A program made the position numbers and the translations under genes. This document shows positions 49,231 to 62,269 of a stretch of 64,000 nucleotides of DNA, in pieces. The stretch's first letter is position 1, and each line of letters opens with the position of its first letter. Source of the stretch: Torreya grandis (taxonomy: Eukaryota; Streptophyta; Pinopsida; Cupressales; Taxaceae); the NCBI GenBank assembly GCA_037957365.1, contig JARHVA010000397.1, positions 1,564,001 to 1,628,000 on the forward strand, read 5' to 3'. Under the pieces are notes generated by a model. That model was not told where the DNA came from. It ran no database searches and was given only the letters and a program-made list of their open reading frames with translations.

Positions 49231-52200
49231 TTCAAACTAATACAACATTATTTGAATCATTCACATACTGATATAGCAGATTTAGATATATTAATGTTAT
49301 CTTGATTATAATACTTTGTAAAACAATATTATTACTTCTATGATTTATTTTTATATTGAGTTAGTTCTATTGAATCATGAATGATAAAAATTTGATATTC
49401 TAAATCTTGTATTTTTTTGAAATATGTATCTACATATATATTCTCTTGATGTTGGTCATGATCATTGGGAAAATGTTGATTTAGGGTTACTTAATTTAGG
49501 TATATAGTAATGAGATGATGCACTCCAATATTTCAAAGCATAACATAGTAATCTATTTATAATCTATTTAGAGTATTTTTTTTTAAATTATAATAATCTT
49601 ATGTTTGAAATTAGTTTTTTTTTTTGCAATGCTTTAGATTAAGGTAAAAACAGGTTTTGAAGGGGCCCCAAAACAAAGCATACTTGGAGAATTGATATCA
49701 ATAAAATTATTTGTAGAATCAATAATAATAAAAAACTAAAACACAATTAAATACAACTACAAATCAACAAATCTTCAAGACAAATCATCATATTTTTAAA
49801 AAAAGAGATTTCAAGATTTATTAATAGAAAATATTGTAAAAAATTAAATACCTTAAAAGTGTTATATTAAAAAAATAAATAAAAAATTAAATACCCTAAA
49901 AATGGAATATGAATTTTTTTGAGCTCCATTTATTTCAAAAAATATTTCAAAATAAAAAAATGTGAACATATTTTTTTGGTATTAAATAATTTACTTAAAG
50001 CTCTAAATGGGGGCACTAGTCCTCATGCCTAGTCCATAATGACTATATGTCAATTCCCATTATCACACATCCCAAAATAAGTAAACAATAACATGATGAA
50101 GACTCTTATGAATATATAATAATTTCAATGTAGGTACCACACAACTTTCTGGGAGGTTGGGTCTAATCAATGGACCTTGATGCTGCATGAAATATATCAG
50201 GGAACATTGGCCATGTATAAAAAATTGATTCCTTAAAAATTTCATATTTATCTAATGTGAATTTCATTTAGTTAATATGATTAAAAATACATGTGAAATA
50301 TAATTCATAACAATAAGATCATAAGTAACCATGAGGTTTTGCTCTAACCAGGGTATTTCCATAAAGGTTTCATTGAGAATCATGCTACAAAAACTAGAGT
50401 GGTTGAAAAAATTATTTGATAAAAGGTAAATATTTTGACAATGCACTTGATGAGGTGGAAGTAATTGGAGGTATGAAGGTAATTAATTATGCATATTGTA
50501 TTACATAGATACAAATAATTAGCAATGACAACATTATCATCACACTTCATTACAAGAAATTTGAAAACTATGTGATTTTCATCAATGGTAGTAAAAACAT
50601 TGAAAGAGAATGTTTCCTAAATATAAATGGTTGGACCCCACATATTAAAAGAGCTAAAAATAAAATAAATGTCAATAAAACCCATTAAATAATAATGCAC
50701 ACAACATTACATAGTGTATTGATATGAATATTACATCAAACTCAATCATAAATATGAGATTGTGAAATACAAAATGTAATATAGTATGAAATAAATATAA
50801 TATCATATAATCAATGATTTTAGTTAGTATCATTACCTCTTCTTTTGTGTAAATCAATATGCAGAATTAAATTAACACTCTCATGAAATTTATGACTTCT
50901 ACTAATAACATTTTTATGTCTCTTAAAAATTAATACCCAAAAAAATGTTTTTTTTAAGTGGAAGCATCTACTAGACACTACAAAAATTCTACAGGATACA
51001 GAACGCTCAATGAGGCTTATTTAGATTAGTTATTTACTTTTTTTATAATGAATGAAAACATACATTCCCACATTGATGTTAAAATATATTGGATTTGAGC
51101 TTGGTATTAAACTCCCTTCTAAAAAAATAAAATTATTCCTATCATGTTTACAAAAACAACCTACTATGTACAATGGGGGAACATATAAATTGGATCCCAT
51201 GTAATATCGTTGCTTAATTACTCTAACATTATTATTTGTTTTATCATAAAATTATTCCAAATCAGTCAAATTCAATAGATATTTGATTTCACAATATGAG
51301 GGATGGTGTAGCACAATATTTCCCTCTTAATTTGCATAAACCATATGCATTGGCAATATTTTTTGAATACTATCCATCTACAAATCATTCATACCAAAGA
51401 TACAAATATTAAAATAATTGTTAGAATAAATATATAAATAATTACATCATATGAACTATATTCACCATCTTTGAGAAGATAAATAATATAAAATGTTGGT
51501 ACAAACTCGTTGACATAATAGTTGATGGAATGAGCAAAAATATTGTAAGACATGAGATTCTCATTTCCTTCAATTTTTGAATCATCTAGAGAGGAAGATT
51601 TGTGTTCTACCAATGAGATTATTAAATTATTTTGTCACTAAAAATATATAAAAAGAGTAACATTATATTCAATCTCATTAGTATAAACAAATGATGAATA
51701 TTTAACTATTGTAGATTTAGCTACAATGTCAAATTTATGTGATTTATTTCACTTTTAATAAAACTCCCAAAGAGTAGCATCATCTGAAATCTTAGTACCT
51801 TTAACTCTATATCAAGTATTGACATAACATTATAAATAAAAAAAAATTGTTTCAATAACTTTTAAATCGTTATCCATGACTAATCACATAGATTCTTAAT
51901 GCATTACATTAAGGATCAGGTTAAAATTAAATTCATTATTTTTTTTCCAAAAAAAAAGAATATGAAAGTAGAGAAAAATTACTCAATGGGAAATAATATT
52001 GGATTGATTTTTTTTCAAAGAGTTAAATAAATATGAAAAAAATCATATTAAATAAAAAATGGCTATAAATGAATTGTTATTTTATTTAACTATTGGTTAG
52101 GGGTTTGATCAAAAATTTAAAAATGAAACACACTAGAAAAAGAAATGAAAAGTGAAAAATACCTAGAATACAAGTACAATTGATAGATATCTTGTTGTAA

Positions 52201-52680
52201 AAATATAAATTAAACCAAAAAAAAATTAGAAAATGAATTCAGGTATTTTCAAAATCCATTTTTATATTAAAAAATAAAAACAATAAAAAAAGTTGCAACA
52301 TACATTGGTTTTCTTACTATGAATATGTGCATTTACATTGGCTCTAGTATGTGGTACACATTTGCTATGGTAGGGTTTTTTTGGAATTTTTGTTTTTTGT
52401 TATTTACTATTTTTGTTTCTTGGTTTTATATTTACATTATTTAAAAGATGATGGGTTGTTTTTTTAAAAATTGGACAACATATCATTAAAATTTGCATCT
52501 TAAAATTTAATGCTTGAGTTAGGATGTGGTGTTTGGAAATATTTTTTGATTGATAATTATTATTGAAAATAATAAAAATAGACATTAAATATAAAATAAA
52601 AATTAATTTGCATTTAAATTTTTGAATATGAGATATTTGGGGTGGTTAATTTCTTATGTGACACCTCAAAAAATTAAAAA
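49231..52680. other. Long interval without recognisable genes
   Basis: Mostly A+T-rich DNA with long A and T runs (for example near 49,570-49,625 and 51,930-51,960). Minus-strand frames at 50,063-50,245, 50,264-50,446, 50,672-50,857 and 51,389-51,613 have mixed composition and could be scraps of a decayed protein-coding sequence, but no domain is visible and I do not annotate them. Confidence 0.4.
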
Positions 52681-52689
52681 GGGTAAGTT

Positions 52690-54330
52690 TCAATCATGAT
52701 AATAAACATAGTCAATGATATAAATGTGATGAAAATAAGTTGTTCTATATTGAGGGTGCTGATGAAGGAAAAGAGGATGAATAAGTAACAACTAAGGTTG
52801 TTTATAATCTTGAGGTGGAGTCAGTTTATCCACAACCAATTATCTTTTTCCATAAATTTTAAGGTATTAGTAGCCCACAAATGCTCAATGTAGTGGGTTT
52901 CCTAAAAAAATAGGTGGTGTGAGTGTTGATTAACTTGGTAAGTACTCACAACTTCATCAACAATAAGTAGGTTATGCACTTGAATTTTTTTATTTATCCA
53001 ACCCTAGAATTTATGTTCATGATTGTGGATGGGGATATAGTCAGTTGTTTAGGGAAATTCCATAGTATTAAACTCACCATGGGAAGCTACTTACTAGATT
53101 GCCCTATGTTTTCCATTCTCATGGGTTATTATACATTGTGTTGGGAGTCCAATGGCTCAATAACTTATGAATGATTGAGATCAAATTTCAATAGTTGTTC
53201 ATACATTTTTTTTAGAAGGTAATAAATTTTAGCTGCATGGGTTGTGTGAAAAGTCTTCATAGTTGGTGAGCTCTTCTTAGATGCAAAATATGCATAGCAA
53301 GGATTTATAAGGGTTTATGGCATAATAGTTTTTATTATAAGCAAAATAGTTAAAGACACCTAGACCAATATATCTACATGCGATTTTAGAATGACCCTTA
53401 GTAATTTTTAGGTATATTTATAAAGGATTTCAACCTAAAAGAGATCATGTTTATGCCATTAAACTAGTACTAGGGAACCAACCACTCAACATCATACCTT
53501 ATACATAATCATATGTGAAAAATAGTGAGATTGAGAAGATGGTACATAAGATTTTAGACAAATATATTATTCATCATATTTAGAGTACTTATTCCTCTCC
53601 AATGGTGATGGTGTGTAAGAAGGATGACACCTATCACATGTCTAGACTACATATAACTCAACAAGTACACCATCAAAAATAAGCTTCTAATTATTTTAAT
53701 TAATGATTTGATAAATGAGTCATCTGGTGTTGTATAGTGAAATAATATTGATCTTAACCTAGGTTGTCATTAGATCAAAATCAAAGATGTGGATATACGT
53801 AATAAAAATTTTAGATCCCACAAGGGCTAGTATGAATTTTTGGTGATGCCTTTCTGCCATACAAATGCATCATCTAAATTTCAAATCTTGATGAACTTTG
53901 TCTTTAATAAATTTATACAGAGTTTGTTTTAGTTTTAATCAATGATATATTAATCTAAATAATAACATGAGATGAACACTTGCATCATGGACATAAGGTT
54001 TTGGAAACTCTAGAATAGCATCAACTTTATAGGTGTCAAGTTGGATCCTCACAATATAAAGGCCATATAAGAATTGAAAGTACCTAGAACCCTCAAGAAC
54101 CTATAATGATTGTGAAGGATTATGGGTTACCATTGTATATTTGTAAAAACATGAAACATAGTAGGACCACTCATAACATTATTGCATAAGGTATCATTTC
54201 ATTAGAATAATGCATGCACCAAAGAATTTTAAAAACTAAAGGAGGCCATATGCACCACTTCAGTTTTGGCCAATCTTGATTTTTCCAAAACCTTTTGTAT
54301 GCATGGGCTAGGATGACTTAAAACCATCTT
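52690..54330 (+). pseudogene. pol: Chromovirus-type Ty3/gypsy protease-RT-RNase H remnant
   Basis: After a short acidic segment (NKLFYIEGADEGKEDE, about 52,740) that usually follows the Gag zinc finger, the protease reads STHNFIN near 52,950 (family D-S-G-A/S-T-H-N-F-I; the catalytic D-S-G is not preserved) and, in the 52,974-53,174 frame, IVDGDIVSCLGKFHSIKLTM; IVLGVQWLNNL follows after a one-base shift. RT begins near 53,470 with SYVKNSEIEKMVHKILDK and YSSPMVMVCKKDDTYHMSR, continues YEFLVMPFCHTNASSKFQIL near 53,830, and its Y/F-x-D-D site is degraded. ANLDFSKTFCMHG near 54,275 is the start of RNase H, where the match stops. Integrase and LTRs are not found. Motif wording fits the chromovirus branch better than Tat. 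Confidence 0.8.
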
Positions 54331-57300
54331 GTTTCTCTCCATATACTGGGACTTGAATAAGGTCAATAAAATAGAGCTTGTTTATACTTGGATGATCAAG
54401 TAAAGACTAATGATATCCATATATATAGTATAAATTAACCCATAACTCAAATTTTAATAGGAAAGGGTTCTAAAACCTATGCCTATGACACAATTAATAA
54501 ATCTCACTAGACCTCAACAAAGGTAAAAAGTTATAATTATGGTTGTAAATGTGAATGCAAAGTAAATGGTTTTTAATGGGGTAAAAAGTAATATAAATGA
54601 TGTGTTAGATGGTTGTAAAATGGTAAGGTGTAATGGCCAACCAAATTAAGGTATATGTAACCTATGGTAATTAATGGTAAGTCTAAAGCAATCTTATGTT
54701 TACACCAACTTATTCAATATAAGAAGATCCTAAATGAGAATACACACATACATCCACAAAATAATAAATAAAATAATCTCTAATATACTAAGTAAATAAA
54801 GGAAAGAGTGTAGGGATACACATATTTACCTTGGGGTGGATGTCATGCCCAAAATTTTGTCCCAAAACCCATATTTTTTTGTTATCTTATTTTAGTGTTA
54901 TTTATTTATTTATTCACTAAGGTTTCTTAATGTTTAACTATTGTGATTCAATCAATGCACCATGGAAGTTTGATACACATAATTATTATAAGATTTATCT
55001 AATACATTTTATTGCCACCACAAGGATTCTATAATATTAGAATATAAATGTAAGAGGTTAAGATCAATGTGACACTAGAATCATTTGTTGATAACCTAGT
55101 TATGAAGAGTTATGAGTCACCTTAATTTTATAATTTATTTATTGAAAGGGTCTTAATATTATTCACACATAAATAGATTGAAAACTCAAGGGAAATGAAG
55201 TAAGCTTGAAAAACAATCAATGAACATAGGGTTACCACTTTAAGGCTCACCATGGGAGAGTCTTATATACTAAACAACTCTCCTCTTAAGGTACACAAGA
55301 TAACGAAATTAACTAATTTAAAATAAACTAGTTGATAACAATAATATGATGATCAAACTCAGATTTTACTTAATTAAACTTAACTATAAATCTAATCTAA
55401 CTACTTGTATAAACTCAATATGAAGGAAGATGACAAGTACCCCTGACCTAGCCTAAGAACCTAAACTTGATTATTTCACCACAACTTGGAAAATGTACAT
55501 ATGCACTCTATGGAATCAAGGTATGATTTATTTCTTCTTACACTTGTGATGGCCTTCTCCGCAAGACATCATCAATGAACAATGGTTGGCACTCTAATCC
55601 AACAAGGGAACTAGTACATCACTCAAGTGATATTATAAATCTATAGTCATCTACTAAAAATAATGACACATATTAAGGTCATAAACCATAATATACAACA
55701 TCAAAACATACATGTGCTTACCCAAACACTTACACACAACATCACAATAAGAGTTAGGCATGACTAAGAACTTATATTTTCTTATTCTATGTAGTTAATG
55801 ACTTGAAAAAATCTATGACTTATTCTTGTTAGAGAAAATTTGTCTCCTAAGCAAATATTTAAAGGTTTTCAAGGTTAAAATAGTGGAGAATAAACTCAAA
55901 TCTTAATAATCAATGACGGTCACTATCCCAAAATATTTGATCAACCAAAAAAACCATGCAGATCATACCATTTGTGATTAAATAAGCATACTAAGGTATA
56001 AGTTTTATGCAAATGTTTTAATAAAACACTAAATTTAGTTGTCAAATTTTCACACTAAGAAGGCATCCTAAGGGTTACTTATCTATTCCTATTTTCAAAT
56101 AACATTCTCAAGTTAGTTGATAACACCCACATAATGGGGTGTTCTAAGGGTTAGTTTGCTAAGCCTGTGCCCATTCCTCAAGATACCTGCATATCTATGG
56201 TGATTTCATCACATGTAGAATTAGGGATGGTTTTAGTTCACCCTTTACTAAATGAGTGTTAGTTTAGATGTGAATACAATCAACCTTCACCAATCAACTA
56301 CATAACTAAGCATAACATTGTTACTCTTTGTGGGTATCACTACAACCACTAGTTGGCCCAAGCACATCTAGGAACTACCAAAAATTAAAAGTACCTCCAT
56401 ACATATGGGAAGTATTTATGTACACAAATATAATCCCAAATGTGAATATGAAGACTCATACCAAGGGTACATTCCAAAATAATTTCAAGTAGGCCCCATA
56501 TTAAGTCTACCTAATAGCAACCAAAGCTAGACATATATACAAATATTTGTGGGCTAAAATATGAACTCAGGTAACAAGCATATAAAAGGTACCATATAGT
56601 GTAGGGTAGTCAACTCAAATTATAAAGACTAAAAGACACTAAATAACCATTGTGATAAAAGACCCTACCAAATGAGACAAAACACACTAATTTTCACATT
56701 AATAATTAGGTACAAAAGTACCTCTAATTTAAATTGACATAAGAGGATACATTTTTATTCACATGAAAATAAATTTTATAAGCTATAATTATTATGTCTA
56801 AGGCAATTAAATATTTTTATTGCAAGAAAGACAATGATTTAGTCTACCATTCCATAGTGACTTTAAGTACTTAGGAAAAAAATTACCTTAAATTTCTACA
56901 ATAATCTAGCTACAAAATCACTTTGGGAAAAAAGTAAATTTAATAATAATTTTTTATTTATTGATAATCTATACCAATTATATTTGCTTGAAATTTTTGG
57001 ATTTGAAAAATATCATTCCTACGTATTTTAACTATGTCGATTCCAAATTGACTTTAGAGGCTAGAAATAAAAGAATTTCTACCACCGCAAAATGTCTCTA
57101 AAAAAATCCTTAAATGGCTATTGACAAAGAGATGAAAAATTATTTAATGGTAGTTGGAAAATTCCATGACCTAATGAAATCAAATCTAAGTCTTGAATTT
57201 TATAAATTATAATTTTAAATATATAATTTTCATCAGGTCCAAAACTACTTTGGAGACAAAAGAATACTTACAAAATTGATCTTGAAAATGTTGTCCAAAA

Positions 57301-58034
57301 ATGGTCAATAATTATAGTTTATGACAGTATTAAAAATATTCTAAGTATTATTTTTAAATTCACCAGTTTAATAAAATTATTAAGAGGACTTAATTTTACT
57401 ATATTTATAGTTTAGGTATTTGTTTTCCTTTAATTCTGAAAGGGGATTAACGAAGATAGAGAACACTACAATCTAATAGTTTTATTCATCATTTTTAGAT
57501 TTTAAAATGCTCGAACTTAATTGTCTCAACATTTTAAATATTTGAATTTTTTAAAAACTCAATCTAATAATAAGAATGGCTATCTCATTCTTAGTTCTGG
57601 ATATTTTTAAGGAATTAAAAATTTACAAAGTGGCTTAATAAATGAGGGTCAAGTGAAAATTAAATTAATGTAAATAAAAAAATAACATAAAATCTTCACT
57701 TAAGTTGTGTAGTGGTGGGTTAAATCCCCCCCATTGGATAAAGTAGATCACAACCATAGGATCTATGTTTCTAACAAAATCCCTAAATTTATTTATGGGA
57801 AAATAAAAGAACATTAGTAATTTTGTTCTCATTTTTTTCCATGTCATTTTGTAGGTTTGGAGAAGGGAAAAGCTCAAGTAAAGAACTCAATATGTTTGAA
57901 TCCACATTATTTCAAGGTATATATTTAATGTATATTTTCTATATTAAACATATATACCCATTACAATTCTAAATATATCTTCAAAATGATTTTTTTGAGT
58001 ATATACATCTCAATTTTATATATACATTATATGT
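54331..58034. other. Long interval without recognisable genes
   Basis: About 3.7 kb with no domain on either strand. It could hold the LTR or untranslated region of the chromovirus remnant before it, but I found no repeated partner or TG/CA boundary. The frame at 57,665-57,877 has no support. Confidence 0.4.
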
Positions 58035-58050
58035 TCTCAGTTATATATAC

Positions 58051-58140
<90 letters not shown>
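58035..58140. repeat. AT then AC microsatellite
   Basis: TATA/CATA-type units up to 58,080, then an almost pure AC run at 58,091-58,140. Frames of Cys-Val or His-Thr repeats are repeat translations. Confidence 0.95.
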
Positions 58141-58142
<2 letters not shown>

Positions 58143-58454
58143 TTATTTATTTGTAGATATAATAAGAATAAACACACACACAATTTTATTTTATTATGAT
58201 AAAAAATATAAAAATGGATCAAATAGGCCATCATCTAAGTAGGGCTCACAATCAACGATGACTCCCTAGCACGCTCCAAATGGGTTATTTTGAACTTCCC
58301 CAAAAAAGATCCATTGTACATTTATTTATTTATTTGTAGATATAATAAAAATAAACACACACACATAATTTTATTTTGTTATGATAAAAAAAATATAAAA
58401 ATGGATCAAATAGGCCATCATCTAAGTACGCGCGCGCGGGCTCACAACCCTCAA
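58141..58454. repeat. Local direct duplication of about 115-130 bp
   Basis: 58,141-58,256 and 58,324-58,454 share, in order, 'atttatttgtagatataata', 'aaacacacacaca', and 'aatggatcaaataggccatc'. They are separated by 67 bases of unrelated sequence. The second copy has an insertion cgcgcgcg at 58,429-58,437 and ends directly at the long AC run. Confidence 0.85.
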
Positions 58455-58604
<150 letters not shown>

Positions 58605-58756
58605 TCTAATAGGGGGTGTGTGGGTGGGCCTGATGGTCTGGCACCTTCCCCATTCCATTGGGGTTAGTGCTAGCTTAGTTGTCTCTCCCCCTCCCCATAT
58701 AATATATGGTTTAAATTTTTTTGTTTTTAAATAAATATAAGTTGTATATTTAAAAC

Positions 58757-58939
<183 letters not shown>

Positions 58940-59011
58940 AATTTAAAAAACATACACACAAAAACATGAAATCCATGATTTCAAGTTTATTAACATGCAC
59001 GCGTGTGCACA

Positions 59012-59014
<3 letters not shown>

Positions 59015-59099
<85 letters not shown>
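59015..59099. repeat. (AC)n microsatellite
   Basis: About 42 AC units, preceded by alternating 'gcacgcgtgtgcac' at 58,998-59,011, itself a short palindromic purine-pyrimidine alternation. Confidence 0.97.
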
Positions 59100-59101
<2 letters not shown>

Positions 59102-59516
59102 TTGTTTATTTATTTTTAAGATAATTATATGATGTAATAAAAATTAATAAAGGATTTAATATATACATATAATTTTCATTTCATAAATTTGTTTGTATAT
59201 ATCTATATATATAAAATATTGAGGATCATAAATGTTTGATATAATAGCTAAATTAGATGAAATTTTCAATATCTATTATGCATGTCCAAACCTTTTAAGT
59301 TATATTTTTATAGTTTAATTCAAGGGAATAAATATAATTATTTTAATTTTTGTTATTTCTTATCAGTTACAAAATGCACTAAAAACACATATTTGATTTT
59401 AAACAAGATTCTAACTTACTATTTTCTCCAAACCATGATTTCAAGAACAATCATAATGAAAAAAAAATTAACTTTAAGATTTTCAAAACACAATAAGTAA
59501 TCAATGTCGCTCATTT

Positions 59517-59518
<2 letters not shown>

Positions 59519-59551
<33 letters not shown>
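59519..59551. repeat. Poly-T run of 33 bases
   Basis: An unbroken T tract. It could be the poly-A tail of a minus-strand retroposon, but I see no LINE or SINE sequence on its right side, and slippage growth is just as likely. Confidence 0.85.
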
Positions 59552-59552
<1 letters not shown>

Positions 59553-60620
59553 TAACATATGAAAGCTTACAATAAAAAATTTTACTTTCACATTTTATAT
59601 TTCTTAACTCAAGGAAATAAAGAGATTATCATTTCAACTAAACAATTTAGAACTCAAAAATCAAAATTTCTATTTCATAGCATGAAGAGTTACATTCTTA
59701 TTCATGTTTTATTCAATAGGGTAAAGGGGAGGGAGATACTAAAATATTTATGGATTGTTATTATAAATAAGTTCAATGAATGAATTCCTCAAATATCTCA
59801 TATACATTATTTTATTTACAACATATCACTCTTGAATAACAATTTCTATTTCAAAATAAAATATTGTAATTTATTTTCCTTTTCACAATATGAGAGAGAT
59901 ATTATTAAAGATTGAAGGAGAGAAGGAGAGAGATTTTAAGATTACTTCTAACTTTTATTTTGAATTATTTTATCAACTAGCTATTTTTCTACATGGAATA
60001 TGTTAAAGAAATACCTACCTCATCTCCTCCATTTGACATGCATCCAATAAGCTCCCAAACTCTATGGAAATCTACTACTTCCAACAAGCTCCTCTCATGC
60101 TTTTATTCTCCACCAAAAATAAAACCCAATGAACCCTCCAAATGAACAACCCAAAACAAGACTAAGTGTGAAAATAAAAAGAAATTCTAAATTTATTATC
60201 CAAAGGATTTTCCACCCAACCCAATAAATGGGAAGGTACTTTTATTACAAGAGTCATCTCATTTATTATAAGCCTATACTTCCTCTTAATGACCTTACAA
60301 GCCCATGTGGGCTTACCTGTCCAAGTCAACAACTTATGATAGATTCAAAAAGGGTCCTTTACACGTAATAATAAGTTCTCTTATATTCTATAAATTTACA
60401 CTCTACAATCACATACACTCACCCTATTCTAGGTTTTATCTTAGCTCTTCTAGCTTTTCTAGAGAGGCTAAGCACAAGTTGCTAATGAAATAGATTATAA
60501 AATTCCTCATGATTAATGTGGATTTAAATATTTATTGGATTATGAGTTAGATAAAAGGAGATTGTTATAATTTTATTTTAACAAGTAAAAATTTCAAAAT
60601 AAGGGAGGAAACAACATTTG
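59552..60620. other. No gene; possible LTR-like promoter segment
   Basis: No coding signal. At 60,388-60,480 a TATA-like 'tctataaatttacactc' is followed by C/T-rich sequence ('caccctattctaggttttat'), a look often seen in the R/U5 part of plant LTRs on the plus strand. No primer-binding site was found behind it and no partner copy was found. Confidence 0.3.
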
Positions 60621-62265
60621 AATGTTAGAGGTAAAATCATTAAGAGGGGGTGAATCAGTGATGTAAGATAATCCAATTCAATTCCCAACTCTTAAACATT
60701 CAGCATATTGGTTCCCAATTATATGCCTCTATCATTTATCCTTACACACTTGAAGAGGGTGGCAATCAAAGATGAGAAGCTGCTAGTATGTCATTATTGC
60801 CAAGGAAAGGCTTAACATCTAAAATAGATTGAATAGAGAAAGTGATTGGGAGGTACCTACAAAGGGTATGGTTAATTCCCTACTACTTTTGGCTCTACTT
60901 GAACCAAGGTGAGAGGAGCTACTGAGGTAGATTTATCACATGAAGGAGTTTAGCACTTCAATATTCATGAGGATTATTGGTATAAAAAGGGAAATATGAC
61001 CAAAGCATAACCAAACTTATACACTTCACATGAGAAGGGTTGCCATGTGAAATGCATAAATTATTTACATAATATAGAAGCTACTAAAGATAAACAAGAG
61101 TGTGGTTGCAATTTTTATTTTGGAAATTACTTCAAATAATAGGGAATATGTGAGAATTACAGCACTAAGATTTGAAGCATACACAACAAACACACTTTAA
61201 ATATGCAAGGTTTTGTGTATATGGAAGGCAAACAACACTTATGATATGCAAATAACATGTTATATATAGATTATAAAAGGGTAAAATCATATTTATTTGA
61301 ATGATGGATAAAGGTGTGGATGGCTAGTAATTGAACAAGGAGAAGTTCACACAATAGCTATACTATCTTCATTAACAAATGTTGTTCAATTTAGAAATAG
61401 TTAAACTAAAATCATGCCCAAATGATCTAAAAAGTTTATAATCAATACTAAAAATCACCCTTTAATAACTCCCTCCAATTAAATTCATGAACCCAGGACC
61501 ACCCTTAAAAAGGTTATCAATGCTTTATTCCTAAATTCTCAAAATAGAAAGGATTTTATACTCTAGTTGTATACCCTAAATGACTACCATGAAGAAGTAT
61601 ACATTAGATAACCAATCTACCAAGCATGTAAAATAGAAAATTTTACTTCAAAAACAAGAAGGAATAGTAACCCATGAATAGATTTCATGTATTAACTGAA
61701 TCAAATCTAAATACAATATGTCTTGAAAATTATATAACATAACACTATGTGAAATAATTCTATAATAAGGGAAACATTTGGATGTTCTTAAAGCTTGCCA
61801 ATTATTTTACAATAGAAATCAATTTGGCATGAAAAAATCACATAGGGAGGACTCTCCAAGCTATAGCTCAAACTCAAAAATTAATGGACATCTATAAAGG
61901 GATAGACCCCCTTTACTTATAAAATTGTTTAGCTATACTCAACATATTCCTAAAAGATGCTTCAGCTGGAAAATTTTTTTCATGGACTTGGAGCTTGTCA
62001 GATGTTATAACAAACAAGATTCTTTGGACTATGCTCATGCTTATATGATGATGACAATTTTGATGTTGAACCATGACATAATATTTGTAGTTATACATGT
62101 GGAGAGTAGTCCCGCAAGAGACAAAAACAAACTTTTGTCTTATTATACAACAATCTAAAACATCCCTTTCCTATACCAATGATTATACAAAACTAATTCT
62201 GAAAGGGGCGTGCCACTAATAGGTAGGGTAAAATAGTTTCCTGATAGGAAATGAGGAGAAAGAAG
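60621..62265 (-). other. Possible Sirevirus-type LTR end and untranslated DNA
   Basis: Near 60,645 the plus strand reads 'aagagggggtgaatcagtg', like the plus-strand starts of the two Sirevirus LTRs ('gggggtgaatcaat' at 4,291 and 'agggggtgtattagtg' at 10,433). This suggests a third, minus-oriented LTR end at about 60,619. The rest of the interval has no coding signal and I could not align it reliably with the other LTRs. The overlapping frames near 61,913-62,158 have no support. Confidence 0.3.
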
Positions 62266-62269
62266 AATA

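Noticed and set aside
50063..50446. Two minus-strand 60-residue frames as exons of a host gene
   Set aside because: No splice sites, domain or continuity that I could support.
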